Part shown: piece after piece, positions 17,801 through 29,794 of the stretch
Layout of the letters: every line of letters starts with the position of its first letter
Position numbering within the stretch: the stretch's first letter is position 1
Assembly: GCF_003594875.1 (NCBI RefSeq)
Contig: NZ_QZEY01000002.1
Location: 744,001 to 808,000 of the forward strand
From: Bailinhaonella thermotolerans
GTDB lineage: Bacteria; Actinomycetota; Actinomycetes; Streptosporangiales; Streptosporangiaceae
Direction: 5' to 3'
Length of the DNA: 64,000 bases
Notes under the pieces: generated by a model
Told to the model about the DNA's origin: nothing
Databases searched by the model: none
What the model saw: the letters and a program-made list of their open reading frames with translations, nothing else
Made by a program: the position numbers and the translations under genes

Positions 17801-18972
17801 GCCCCGCGCGGACCGTCGACCTGCTCGACGGGGAGATGTACGCCGGCGACCCCGCCCCGGTCTACGCGTGGCTGCGCTCCGAGGCCCCCGTCTACCACGA
17901 CGAGGCGAACAACCTGTGGGGGATCTCGCGGCACGCGGACATCTGCGCCATCGAGAAGAAGCCGCGGCTGTGGACCTCCACCCAGGGCTACCGCCCCCAG
18001 CTCCCCTCTGACCCGTCCATGATCGGCATGGACGACCCCGAGCACACGCGCCGCCGCCGCCTCGTCTACAAGCGCTTCACGCCACGGGCCGCCGCGCAGT
18101 ACGAGCGGCGCATCCGCGCGATCGTGACCGAGGAGATCGACGCGGCGCTGGAGGCGGGCACGGTGGACGCCATCCCCGCGCTCGCCGCCCAGGTCCCCGC
18201 GCGGATGATCGGCTGGCTGCTGGGCTTCCCCGACGACCTGTGGCCCGAGCTCGTGCGCTGGTCGGAGACCACGATCGCGGCCGGGGGCGGCCTGCGGTAC
18301 GTCACGCACGAGGCGACCGTGGCCGCCGGGGAGTACGCGATGAGCGTGCTGGAGCTCGCCAAGGAGCGGCGGCGCTGCCCCAAGGACGACCTGCTGTCGG
18401 TCTGGACCTCGACCGGGCCGGGCGAGCCGGTCTACGACGAGGAGCACCTGGCGCACGAGGCGCTGCTGCTGCTCGACGGCGGCGCCGAGACCACGCGGAC
18501 GGTCATCGCGACCACGATCGACGCGCTGATCCGCCACCCGGACCAGTGGGCGCTCCTGCGCGAGGACCCCGGCCTCATCGGCGAGGCGGTCGAGGAGTTC
18601 GTGCGGTGGACCACGCCCATCCTCAACATGTGCCGCGCCGCCACCCAGGACACCGTGCTGCACGGCGTCCCCATCCCGGCCGGGGGCCAGGTCCTGCTGA
18701 TGTACGGCTCAGCCAACCGCGACGAGACCGTCATCCCCGACCCGGACCGGTTCGACGTGCGCCGGCCCGCGGGCGGGCACATCGCCTTCGGCCTCGGCAC
18801 GCACTTCTGCCTGGGCGCGTCCCTGGCCCGGCTGGAGCTGAAGGTCTTCTTCGAGGAGTTCGTCGCCCGCGTCGCCTCGGCGGAGTGGGCCGACGACCTG
18901 GGCCCGCGCATCATGCCCAACGCCTTCGTCCGGGGCGTCTCCTCCTTCCCGATCACCCTCACCCCCCGCTGA
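17797..18972 (+). CDS. cytochrome P450
   Basis: 391 residues, GTG start overlapping the previous stop by four bases. The haem loop FGLGTHFCLG places the thiolate at Cys338. The I-helix GGAETTRTV contains the usual acid-Thr pair and EEFVRWTTP the ExxR motif. It also has NMCRAATQD before helix K', typical of actinobacterial soluble P450s. Redox partners are not encoded nearby. It is one of two P450s in the window and is distinct in sequence from the CYP125-like one at 5.4-6.6 kb. Substrate presumably that of the CoA ligase next door. Confidence 0.9.
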   Translation: MSPARTVDLLDGEMYAGDPAPVYAWLRSEAPVYHDEANNLWGISRHADICAIEKKPRLWTSTQGYRPQLPSDPSMIGMDDPEHTRRRRLVYKRFTPRAAAQYERRIRAIVTEEIDAALEAGTVDAIPALAAQVPARMIGWLLGFPDDLWPELVRWSETTIAAGGGLRYVTHEATVAAGEYAMSVLELAKERRRCPKDDLLSVWTSTGPGEPVYDEEHLAHEALLLLDGGAETTRTVIATTIDALIRHPDQWALLREDPGLIGEAVEEFVRWTTPILNMCRAATQDTVLHGVPIPAGGQVLLMYGSANRDETVIPDPDRFDVRRPAGGHIAFGLGTHFCLGASLARLELKVFFEEFVARVASAEWADDLGPRIMPNAFVRGVSSFPITLTPR

Positions 18973-22151
<3,179 letters not shown>

Positions 22152-22152
<1 letters not shown>

Positions 22153-23174
22153 TGGACCTGCGGAAGGCCCAGGAGCTCTGGGACGCCGAGCCGGGCTGGC
22201 TCAACACGGCGAGTTACGGCCTCCCCCCGCGCCCGGCGTGGGAGGCCCTGCTGCGGGCCCAGTCGCAGTGGCGCCACGGCTCCACCGACTGGGCCCCGTG
22301 GGACGAGTCCACCGGGCGGAGCCGGGCGGCGTTCGCCCGGCTCACCGGGGCCGCGCCCGGGGACGTCGCGGTCGCCTCCACCACGTCGTACTTCATGGGC
22401 CTCGTGGCGGCGTCGCTGCCGCCCGGGGCCCGGGTGGTCGCGCCGGAGGTGGAGTTCACCTCGAACCTGTTCCCGTGGATGGCGTCCGCCGAGGTCTCCT
22501 GCGTGCCCCTGGACCGGCTCGCGGACTCGGTGGACGCCCGCACGTCCCTCGTGGCGTTCAGCCTGGTCCAGTCGGCCACCGGGGAGATCGCGCCGGTGGA
22601 GGACATCCTGGCGGCGGCGCGGGCGCACGGCGCGCTCGTCGCCGTGGACGCCACCCAGGCCGTCGGCTGGCTGCCGCTGGACGCCACCCGCTTCGACGTG
22701 GTCGCCTGCTCGGCGTACAAGTGGCTGATGGCCCCGCGCGGGGCGGCGTTCGCGGCGTTCTCGCCGAGGGCGCGCGAGCTGGTCCGGCCGCTGGCCGCCA
22801 ACTGGTACGCCGGGGGCGGGGCCTACTACGGGCCGCCGCTGCGGCTGAACGGCGACGCGTCCGCGTTCGACCTCTCCCCCGCGTGGTTCAGCTTCGTCGG
22901 CGCCGCCCCGGCGATGGAACTGCTGCTGGAGATCGGGGTGGAGCGGATCCGCGACCACAACGTGGCCCTGGCGAACCGGTTCCTGGCCGGGCTCGGCCTG
23001 CCGCCGGGCGGCAGCGCGATCGTCTCGGTGGACGTGCCGGGCGCGGCGGACCGGCTCCGCGCGGCCGGGGTGCGCGCCGCCGTGCGGGCGGGGCGGGTGC
23101 GCGCCTCGTTCCACGTCTACTCCACCGAGGCGGACGTGGACCTCGCCCTCGCCGCCCTGACCGGCCCGGCCTGA
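22152..23174 (+). CDS. class-V aminotransferase (PLP-dependent)
   Basis: 340 residues starting at a GTG that shares its G with the previous TAG stop (TAGTG), which implies translational coupling to guaB1. WLNTASYGLPPRPA is the opening of kynureninase/IscS-like class-V enzymes. VAVDATQAVGWLPLD includes the PLP-binding Asp, and CSAYKWLMAPRGAAF the Schiff-base Lys. Members act as aminotransferases, desulfurases or epimerases. The lack of an obvious Cys loop argues against a desulfurase. Coupling to a purine reductase suggests no obvious pathway. Confidence 0.82.
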
Positions 23175-23230
23175 CGGGCAAGGGCCTGACGGGCAAGGGC
23201 CTGACGGGCAACGGCCCGACGGGCACCGTC
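23171..23230. repeat. four tandem 15-bp units after aminotransferase
   Basis: Four direct copies of CTGACGGGCAAGGGC, the last two with one to three changes. The first unit contains the aminotransferase stop codon, so the array sits just beyond the coding end. No dyad symmetry, so not a terminator. Confidence 0.85.
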
Positions 23231-23375
23231 AACCGGGGGCACGCGAGACGTTCCGGGGGTCTTCGGACGGATGGGGCCGATCCCCGCGAAGACCCCCGGG
23301 AACGGCGCGAAGGTGAGGAGTGGTGACTGGCGGGTAGGGCTCTGCCACCGAAAGCGACCCTTGTGGAGGCGGAGA

Positions 23376-24032
23376 ATGACTGATCCGCGTGCCGCCGCCG
23401 CGCCCGTTGCGGCGGACCGGCGGCTTCTCGTCAGCTACGGAGACTACATATCGGCCCAGCGCGCGGTGGACGCCCTGTCCGACGCCCGCTTCCCGGTCGA
23501 GCACGTCACCATCGTCGGCTGCGACCTGCGCCTGGAGGAGCGCGTCACCGGGCGGGTGACCACGTTGCGGGCCACGCTCGCGGGCCTGGTCGGCGGTGTG
23601 ATCGTCGGCATCTTCATCGGCCTGTTCCTGGGCCTGTTCACCACCTCGACGTACGGCGTGCTCGCCCTCGTCTTCTGGGGCCTGCTGTGGGGCGCGATCA
23701 TCGGCGCGCTGTTCGGCTTCAGCGGCCACGCGTTCCTCGGCGGCAGCCGCGACTTCGACTCGCGCAGCGCCCTGGTCGCGGGCCGGTACGACGTGCTGGT
23801 CGCCGCCTCCCACCTGGAGCAGGCCCGGGCGCTCCTCCAGCGCGGCGGCGGTGGCGGGGTCCCGCCCACCCCGCCGGGAGCCCCCAGCGCCGCCGAGTCC
23901 GCCGGCCGGGCCGCCGCCGCGAACCCGCCCCGGACGCCCGAGGAGGCCCCCGGCCGCCCGGCCGAGGACTCCGCGCTCGGCGCCCGGAGCGCCCAGGCCC
24001 CCTCGGCGGACCCGAGGCGCCCCGAGTCCTGA
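23376..24032 (+). CDS. general-stress-protein-17M-like membrane protein
   Basis: 218 residues from the ATG at 23376, preceded by GGAGGCGGAG. The N-terminal domain RRLLVSYGDYISAQRAVDALSDARFPVEHVTIVGCDLRLEERVTGR is the GSP17M/YflT-type fold. Two hydrophobic segments follow (about residues 66-90 and 95-115; rich in Gly-Leu-Phe), then RYDVLVAASHLEQARALL completes the fold. The last 75 residues are Pro/Ala/Gly-rich and probably disordered. In actinobacteria these genes are often expressed under stress; no sigma-B-type promoter could be identified with confidence here. Confidence 0.8.
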   Translation: MTDPRAAAAPVAADRRLLVSYGDYISAQRAVDALSDARFPVEHVTIVGCDLRLEERVTGRVTTLRATLAGLVGGVIVGIFIGLFLGLFTTSTYGVLALVFWGLLWGAIIGALFGFSGHAFLGGSRDFDSRSALVAGRYDVLVAASHLEQARALLQRGGGGGVPPTPPGAPSAAESAGRAAAANPPRTPEEAPGRPAEDSALGARSAQAPSADPRRPES

Positions 24033-24188
24033 CCACGTCCCGGCCGGGTCCCGCCCGCCCGGGCTCACGCCGTACGGCTCACGCGGACCGCCCGCGTGGG
24101 CCGTACGGCGCGCGGGGCCGGGGAGACGAGTCGGATATACCTCGGGGAAGGTGTGGATCTCCGCGCATCCATGCGTTGTGATGGATGC

Positions 24189-24938
24189 ATGCGGCGTCTG
24201 TTGCTCCCCGGATGGCTCTGCGCGCTCGCCGTCGCGATCTCCGCCTGCCAGCTCGCCTCGCAGACCGAACCCGACCGCGTCCCGCGCAACGAGGGCGCCA
24301 ACGCCTCGGTCGGCGCGATGGCGGTGCAGAACATGTTCGTCCTGCTGTCCGCGGAGGACTCGACGGGGGCGGCCACCACGATCCCCAGCCCCGGCCCGCC
24401 GGTGGCCACCACGCCCGGGCCGACGACCGGGCCCGAGACCACGGTGACGCCGGCGCACACCCCCGGGCCGACCCCGGCGGGCAGCCCCACGTCGGCCCCG
24501 TCCCGGGTCCCCGGGGCGACCCCGCCCCCGGCCGAGGACCCCCGGGCCACCCCGTCCCCGGACGTGAGCCCGCTCCGGTCGCCGCTCCTGGTCCACTTCG
24601 CGCTGATCAACTCCGGGGACCGGCCGGACCGGCTGGTCGAGCTGACCGCGCCCGGCGGCGAGGCCACGCTCCACCTGCCCGGCTCCGCCGTGGACGTCCC
24701 GCCCAGGTCCCACGTCGGCGGGCCGGTCCCGCTCGCCGTCCTGACGCCCAGGGGAGAGCTGGAGTCCGGCGACTCGATCCGGATGCGGCTGCGCTTCCGC
24801 GACGCGGGCGTCGTCGAGCTGAACGTCCCCGTCAAGGCGCGCGGCGGCTGGTACGCCACGCTCCCCCAGAGCCCGCCCGCCTCCCCCTCGGGCCCGGTCA
24901 CCCACCCGCCCTCGGCCCCCACGCCCACCCCCTCCTGA
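24189..24938 (+). CDS. lipoprotein with PCu(A)C-like domain lacking copper ligands
   Basis: 249 residues. RRLLLPGWLCALAVAISAC is a lipoprotein signal peptide with the lipobox Cys at residue 20. A Pro/Thr/Ser/Gly-rich linker runs from about residue 60 to 135. The C-terminal 110 residues (LLVHFALINSGDRPDRLVELTAPGG to LRFRDAGVVELNVPVK) match the beta-sandwich pattern of periplasmic copper chaperone PCu(A)C, yet the His/Met pairs that bind Cu(I) are absent, so a metal role is doubtful. A TATAC -10-like box lies at 24136-24140. The start is uncertain because no good ribosome site precedes it; an in-frame ATG at 24171 is an alternative. Confidence 0.65.
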   Translation: MRRLLLPGWLCALAVAISACQLASQTEPDRVPRNEGANASVGAMAVQNMFVLLSAEDSTGAATTIPSPGPPVATTPGPTTGPETTVTPAHTPGPTPAGSPTSAPSRVPGATPPPAEDPRATPSPDVSPLRSPLLVHFALINSGDRPDRLVELTAPGGEATLHLPGSAVDVPPRSHVGGPVPLAVLTPRGELESGDSIRMRLRFRDAGVVELNVPVKARGGWYATLPQSPPASPSGPVTHPPSAPTPTPS

Positions 24939-25089
24939 CCCCTCCCCGGCAGGCCCGGCCCGGCTTCTGCGACCCTTTCCGGCCTTTCCGGCCTTCCATC
25001 TCGATTCCCGCGTCCCGGTGCGAACGGAACCGCGCCGGGGCGCGTCTGATCATCCGTACGCGTGATTCGGTTGAGGGAGGCGATGACCG

Positions 25090-25839
25090 GTGGACGGGAC
25101 CCGGACGAACGGCGGGACCGCCGAGGAGCGGCATCTGGACTGGGAAGGCTGCTTCAACGTCCGCGACCTGGGCGGGATCCCCGCCGCGGGCGGGCGGCGG
25201 ATCCGGCGCGGCGCCCTGGTGCGGTCGGACAACCCCGACCTGCTGACGCCCGCCGGCTGGGACGCGCTGCTGGCGCACGGCGTCCGCACCATCGTGGACC
25301 TGCGCAACGACGACGAGCGCGCCCGCGACGCCTCCCCCCGGCCGCCCGGCGTGACGACGGTGCACGTTCCGCTCGACGACGTCGAGGACACCGAGCTGTG
25401 GAAGCGCTTCTGGGACGAGGAGCTCGACGGGACTCCGCTGTACTACCGGCCCTTCCTCGACCACAAGGCCGAGCGCTGCGTGTGGGCCGTCTCCGCCGTG
25501 GCCGGGGCCCGCCCCGGCGGCGTCCTCGTCCACTGCGGGATCGGCCGGGACCGCACCGGCCTGGTCACCATGCTCCTGCTGGCCCTGTGCGGCGTGGCCC
25601 CGGCGGACATCGCCGCCGACTACGAGCTCAGCGCCACCCGCCTCCCCCCGCTCTTCGCCGCCCTGGGCCGCCCCGACGACGCCCCGCTCATCCGCGACAT
25701 CCTCACCCGCAAGCGGACCAGCACCGCCGAGGCCCTCCTGTCCACCCTCGCGGAGGTGGACGTCCCCGCCCGGCTGCGCGACGCCGGCCTGCCCGACGCG
25801 GACGTGGCGGCCCTCCGGGCCCGGCTGCTCACGCCCTGA
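25090..25839 (+). CDS. protein-tyrosine/serine phosphatase (Y_phosphatase3 type)
   Basis: 249 residues from GTG with GAGGGAGG upstream. The P-loop VLVHCGIGRDRTGLV carries the catalytic Cys and Arg of the CX5R motif in the arrangement of bacterial PtpB-type dual-specificity phosphatases. NVRDLGGIPAAGGRRIRRGALVRSDN is the family's opening and RTIVDLRNDDE the strand before the loop. It is cytoplasmic and may dephosphorylate phospho-Tyr/Ser/Thr proteins or inositol phosphates. It stands alone, 150 bases behind the lipoprotein gene. Confidence 0.87.
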   Translation: MDGTRTNGGTAEERHLDWEGCFNVRDLGGIPAAGGRRIRRGALVRSDNPDLLTPAGWDALLAHGVRTIVDLRNDDERARDASPRPPGVTTVHVPLDDVEDTELWKRFWDEELDGTPLYYRPFLDHKAERCVWAVSAVAGARPGGVLVHCGIGRDRTGLVTMLLLALCGVAPADIAADYELSATRLPPLFAALGRPDDAPLIRDILTRKRTSTAEALLSTLAEVDVPARLRDAGLPDADVAALRARLLTP

Positions 25840-25935
25840 CGCCTCGTCCCGGCCCCGGCACGCCGCCGTACGGCGGTGGCGCTCCGGGGCCTGACGGCGC
25901 ACGATGGAGACCACCGGCTGCGGAAGGAGCGCGAG

Positions 25936-26142
25936 ATGCCCAGACGGCGCGGGCTCGGCGACGAGCTGCTCCGGGACCTCCTCGGCGTCCTGCTGCCCAA
26001 GGAGGGCGAACCCGGCCCCCTGCTCCTGGCCCGGGAGCGCGAGGACCGGGCCCCGGACTGCCTGCCGCTCGGGAGGGCCCGGCGCAGGGCCGTGCTCGAC
26101 GACGCGCGGGACCGTCCCTTCGACTGCCTCGGCCGGTGGTGA
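25936..26142 (+). CDS. small hypothetical protein, 68 residues
   Basis: Starts at an ATG with GGAAGGAG six bases upstream. The charged product MPRRRGLGDELLRDLLGVLLPKEGEP... ends CLGRW. Arg/Glu/Leu content suggests helices, and no family is recognised. It lies between a phosphatase and a convergent SDR gene. The good ribosome site is the main argument for it. Confidence 0.45.
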   Translation: MPRRRGLGDELLRDLLGVLLPKEGEPGPLLLAREREDRAPDCLPLGRARRRAVLDDARDRPFDCLGRW

Positions 26143-26151
26143 CCGCGGCCG

Positions 26152-26928
26152 TCAGGTCCGGACGCGCCGCCAGCCCCCGGCCGCGTGCGCCCCGCCGTCC
26201 ACGTGGATCGTCGTGCCGGTGACGAACCTGGACAGGTCGCTCGCCAGGTACGCGATGGCGGCGGCCGCGTCCTCCGGCACGCCCAGGCGGCCCAGCGGCG
26301 GGACGCGCGCCGGGTCGTAGGCGGGGGACGCCGCGAGCATCGCCTCGCGGACGGACTCCTCCCCCTCGGTCGGGATGGCGTCGGGGGCCACCGCGTTGAC
26401 GCGGACGCCGCGCGGCGCGAGTTCGAGGGCGAGGGTGCGGGTCAGGTTCTCCAGCGCGGCCTTCATCGCGGCGTAGATCGCGAAGCCGGGGGCCGCCTGG
26501 TGCGCCTCGATCGAGGTGACGTTCACGATCGAGGCGCCCTGGGGCATCCTCGGGAGCAGGAGCCTGGTCATCGCCGTGACCTGCGTGAAGTTCTCGGCGA
26601 TCAGAGCGGCCTCGGCGCGCGGGGACAGGGCGGCGAAGTCCGCGGGGAAGGTCCCGCCCGCGTTGTTCACCAGGACGTCCACCCGGCCGAGGCGGGCGGC
26701 GAAGGCCCGTGCCGCGTCGTCGTCGCGCACGTCGAGGACGGCGGTGATCGCCCCCTCCGGGGCCCCGCCCAGGGGGTCCCGGTCGCAGAGCGCGAGGCGG
26801 GCCCCCAGCCGGGCGCACAGCGCGGCGGTCGCGGCGCCGATGCCCCGCGCCGCGCCGGTGACCACGACGAGCCGGTCCGCCAGCGACAGCGACCCCGGCC
26901 CCAGCGGTTCACGCTCCGCGACGGCCAC
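26152..26928 (-). CDS. short-chain dehydrogenase/reductase
   Basis: 258 residues from the GTG at 26928, with GGAGG seven bases ahead; the in-frame extension further upstream lacks a ribosome site. LVVVTGAARGIGAAT binds the coenzyme, NNAGG follows strand 4, and Ser in VTSIEAHQ with YAAMKAAL gives the catalytic Ser-Tyr-Lys. The C-terminal VTGTTIHVDGGAHAAGGW is typical. CDRDP after strand 2 (an acidic Asp) favours NAD(H). Monocistronic, divergent from the FKBP gene by 250 bases; substrate unknown. Confidence 0.85.
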   Translation of the reverse strand: MAVAEREPLGPGSLSLADRLVVVTGAARGIGAATAALCARLGARLALCDRDPLGGAPEGAITAVLDVRDDDAARAFAARLGRVDVLVNNAGGTFPADFAALSPRAEAALIAENFTQVTAMTRLLLPRMPQGASIVNVTSIEAHQAAPGFAIYAAMKAALENLTRTLALELAPRGVRVNAVAPDAIPTEGEESVREAMLAASPAYDPARVPPLGRLGVPEDAAAAIAYLASDLSRFVTGTTIHVDGGAHAAGGWRRVRT

Positions 26929-27124
26929 GCGATCACCTCCAGGGGCGCCCCACCCGCCGGCCGGGCGCGTCCCAACGGAGGATAGATCATCCGGGGCCGT
27001 CTCCCCCCGGCCGATTCCGCGGACCGCCACGCGCCACCCCGCCGGAGGCGCGATCACCGGCCGGAACCGGTAACGGTTTCGCCGGTAGTGCTCCCCTGGC
27101 GTCATTCCGCGCCGCCGCACCCCG

Positions 27125-27158
27125 TAGAGTCAGGCGAGCGGCAGCATCCCGCTGCCGC
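27125..27158 (+). promoter_or_regulatory. promoter -10 and leader hairpin of FKBP gene
   Basis: TAGAGT (27125-27130) is a good -10 box. The leader that follows can fold GCGGCAG with CTGCCGC (27138-27158), leaving the GAGGAG ribosome site outside the stem. No good -35 could be picked. Confidence 0.35.
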
Positions 27159-27178
27159 CTGCGATGAGGAGTTTGCAC

Positions 27179-27553
27179 GTGGCGCTGGAGAAGCCGGAGA
27201 TCGACTTCCCGGAGGGGGCACCGCCCGCCGACCTGGAGATCGTTGACATCACCGTGGGGTCGGGCGAGGAGGCCACACCGGGGCACCCGGTCACGGTTCA
27301 CTACGTCGGGGTCGCCTTCTCCACGGGCGAGGAGTTCGACGCCTCCTGGAACCGTGGCGAGCCTTTCACGTTCCCGCTGGGCGCGGGTCGCGTGATCCAG
27401 GGCTGGGACCTCGGCGTGGCGGGCATGAAGGTCGGCGGCCGCCGCCGGCTCACGATCCCGCCGCACCTGGGCTACGGCAACCGCGGTGCCGGCCGGGCCA
27501 TCAAGCCGGGCGAGACGCTGATCTTCGTGGTGGACCTCCTCGGGGTCGGCTGA
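27179..27553 (+). CDS. FKBP-type peptidyl-prolyl cis-trans isomerase
   Basis: 124 residues from GTG, GAGGAG about eight bases upstream. VTVHYVGVAFSTGEEFDASWNRGEPFTFPLGAGRVIQGWDLGVAGMKVGGRRRLTIPPHLGYG follows the FKBP12 active-site pattern: Tyr, Phe-Asp, Val-Ile-x-Gly-Trp and Tyr-Gly lining the pocket. No signal peptide, so it is cytoplasmic and single-domain. It speeds proline isomerisation during folding. Monocistronic. Confidence 0.93.
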   Translation: MALEKPEIDFPEGAPPADLEIVDITVGSGEEATPGHPVTVHYVGVAFSTGEEFDASWNRGEPFTFPLGAGRVIQGWDLGVAGMKVGGRRRLTIPPHLGYGNRGAGRAIKPGETLIFVVDLLGVG

Positions 27554-27621
27554 TCCCTGGAGGCCCCGCCGCACGGCGGGCCGTCCCACTCCCGCGCGGG
27601 GCCCCGCCCCGCCAGGAGGAC

Positions 27622-27702
27622 GATCGAGTGCTGAGAGACGCTCGCGAGAACGCCCTTTCCGGGCGTGCCCTCGCGCGCGCCTCGCAGCACTCGATCTTTT
27701 TT
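27622..27702 (+). ncRNA. nested stem-loop with T6 tail (terminator or small structured RNA)
   Basis: A perfect 12-bp outer stem pairs GATCGAGTGCTG (27622-27633) with CAGCACTCGATC (27685-27696), immediately followed by six T residues. Inside it CGCGAG (27643-27648) pairs with CTCGCG (27670-27675), and ACGCCC (27650-27655) with GGGCGT (27661-27666) around a TTTCC loop. Intrinsic terminators with T tracts are rare in such GC-rich genomes. It lies 70 bases after the FKBP stop, so it may simply end that transcript, or be the 3' end of a small RNA. Confidence 0.6.
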
Positions 27703-28060
27703 GCGCGGCCTGCGCCCCCTCCTCTGTGTACGGCCGTCGCCCGACGCCCGTACGGCTCCGCCGCCCGTACGGCCCGGGCGGCGGAGACGGCCCGGGCGGC
27801 GCGGACGGACCGGGCGGCGCGGACGGACCGGGCGGCGCGGACGGACCGGGCGGCGGGTACCGCCCGGCCTGCGCGCGTACGGCGGGCGTCCGGCTCGCGC
27901 CGCGTCCGGTGAGGCACCGCCCTCCGGAGACCGGCTCGGGCGGCGCCGGCGGGGCCGTCGCCGCCGGCCCGCGGACGGACCGGGCGCGTGAGCCGTACCG
28001 GGTGATCCGGCCCCGGTGGAACGCGGGGGCCGGGCCGGGGGATATGTCGGGGGCGGGGGG
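27703..28060. repeat. GC-rich gap with 18-bp tandem repeats
   Basis: About 360 bases without a gene. From roughly 27785 to 27856 the unit GGGCGGCGCGGACGGACC is repeated more than three times with near-perfect identity. Several GTACGGC palindromes flank it. Open frames across it are low-complexity Gly/Arg/Ala strings without ribosome sites and are not accepted as genes. Confidence 0.7.
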
Positions 28061-28072
28061 TACGTTGGTCGC

Positions 28073-29602
28073 GTGTTGCTGGTTGAGGTGGCGCGGACCT
28101 CGGAGGCGGTGGCCGGGGACTCCGGGCGGTTGAGCAAGGTCGCGCACCTGGCGGAGGCGCTGGGGCGGGCGGAGCCCGGCGAGGTGGCGGTCGCGATCGC
28201 CTACCTCTCGGGAGAGCTGCCGCAGCGGCAGATCGGCGTGGGCTGGCGCGGTCTGCGCGAGCTGCCGCCGCCCGCCGCCGTGCCGAGTCTCACGCTCGCC
28301 CACGTGGACGAGGTGTTCGACCGGATCAAGGCGCAGAGCGGCACCGGGTCCCAGGCCGCGCGCCGGGGGCTGGTGAACGGCCTGTTCGCCGCCGCGACCG
28401 AGCCCGAGCAGCGGTTCCTCGTGCGGCTGCTGACCGGGGAGCTGCGGCAGGGCGCGCTCGACGGCGTGATGACCGACGCGATCGCCAGGGCCGCCGGGGT
28501 TCCCGCGGCCGAGGTGCGCCGCGCGCTGATGCTGCGCGGGTCGCTGCCCGCCGTCGGCGCGACCGCGCTCGCCGAGGGGGCCGAGGGGCTGCGCGGGTTC
28601 CGCCTGGAGGTGGGGCGCCCGCTCCAGCCGATGCTGGCGCAGAGCGCGGACACGGTGGCCGCCGCGCTGGAGAAGACCGGCGTCCCCGCGGCCGTGGAGT
28701 GGAAGCTCGACGGGGTCCGCGTCCAGGTGCACCGCGCCGGGAGCGAGGTCACCGTCTTCACGCGCACCCTCGACGAGATCACCTCCCGGGTTCCCGAGCT
28801 GGTCGAGGCCGTGCTCGCGCTCCCCGTCACCACGGCGGTGCTCGACGGCGAGGTGATCGCGCTGCGCCCCGACGGGCGGCCCGAGCCGTTCCAGGTCACC
28901 GCGAGCCGCGTGGGCAGCCGCACCGACGTCGCCCGGCTGCGGGAGGCGACCCCGCTGAGCGTGTTCTTCTTCGACGCGCTGCACCTCGACGGCCAGGACC
29001 TCCTCGACCTGCCCTACACCGCCCGCCAGGACGCCCTGGCCAAGGCCGTGCCGTCCGGCCTGCTCACGCCGCGCGTGACCACGTCCGACGCCGGGGAGGT
29101 GGAGGAGTTCTTCGCCGCGGCGGTCGCCAGGGGCCACGAGGGCGTGCTGGTCAAGTCCCCTGACGCCGTCTACGCCGCCGGCCGCAGGGGCGCGGGCTGG
29201 GTCAAGGTGAAGCCGCGGCACACCCTCGACCTGGTCGTGCTCGCGGCCGAGTGGGGCAACGGCCGCCGCCGCGGCTGGCTGTCCAACCTCCACCTGGGCG
29301 CGCTCGACCCCGAGACCGGCGGCTACGTCATGCTCGGCAAGACCTTCAAGGGCATGACGGACAAGCTGCTGGCCTGGCAGACCGAGCGGCTGCTGGAGCT
29401 GGCCACCGGCCCCGCGGACCAGTACGTCGTCCCGGTCCGGCCCGAGCTGGTCGTGGAGATCGCCTTCGACGGGGTCCAGCGGAGCCCCCGCTACCCCGGC
29501 GGCATGGCGCTCCGCTTCGCCCGCGTCGTCCGCTACCGGCCCGACAAACGCCCCCAGGACGCCGACACCGTCCAGACCGTCCGCGACATCGCCGGCTTCT
29601 GA
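28073..29602 (+). CDS. ATP-dependent DNA ligase (LigB-like)
   Basis: 509 residues. The N-terminal DNA-binding domain (to about residue 200) is followed by the adenylation motif [10 protein letters not shown] with the AMP-accepting Lys near residue 210. Other nucleotidyltransferase motifs are [28 protein letters not shown] and WVKVKPRH. The C-terminal OB domain ends with [18 protein letters not shown]. It seals nicks with ATP, separate from the essential NAD+-dependent LigA. The GTG has no ribosome site; TACGTT (28061-28066) is six bases ahead, so the transcript is probably leaderless. Confidence 0.9.
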   Translation: MLLVEVARTSEAVAGDSGRLSKVAHLAEALGRAEPGEVAVAIAYLSGELPQRQIGVGWRGLRELPPPAAVPSLTLAHVDEVFDRIKAQSGTGSQAARRGLVNGLFAAATEPEQRFLVRLLTGELRQGALDGVMTDAIARAAGVPAAEVRRALMLRGSLPAVGATALAEGAEGLRGFRLEVGRPLQPMLAQSADTVAAALEKTGVPAAVEWKLDGVRVQVHRAGSEVTVFTRTLDEITSRVPELVEAVLALPVTTAVLDGEVIALRPDGRPEPFQVTASRVGSRTDVARLREATPLSVFFFDALHLDGQDLLDLPYTARQDALAKAVPSGLLTPRVTTSDAGEVEEFFAAAVARGHEGVLVKSPDAVYAAGRRGAGWVKVKPRHTLDLVVLAAEWGNGRRRGWLSNLHLGALDPETGGYVMLGKTFKGMTDKLLAWQTERLLELATGPADQYVVPVRPELVVEIAFDGVQRSPRYPGGMALRFARVVRYRPDKRPQDADTVQTVRDIAGF

Positions 29603-29794
29603 CCCCGTCCCGGGCGCCGGCCGCCGTCCGCGCCCCGGGCGTACGGCGGGGCGGGCCGGCCACGCCGCGCGACGCCGGGGGGCCGGCCACGCCCCGCGAC
29701 GCCGGGGCGGGCGCGAGGCCGTACACCCTCTGCCCCTGTGCGGCCCTGCCGCCGAGGTGTGCGGCGTGCGCGCCGCGCGGCCGTACGGGACGGG

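Noticed and set aside
23171-23230. CRISPR-like array
   Set aside because: Four contiguous 15-bp copies without spacers; a simple tandem repeat.
27703-28060. Small proteins in the 18-bp repeat region
   Set aside because: Frames are repetitive Ala/Arg/Gly strings lacking ribosome sites; probably non-coding.
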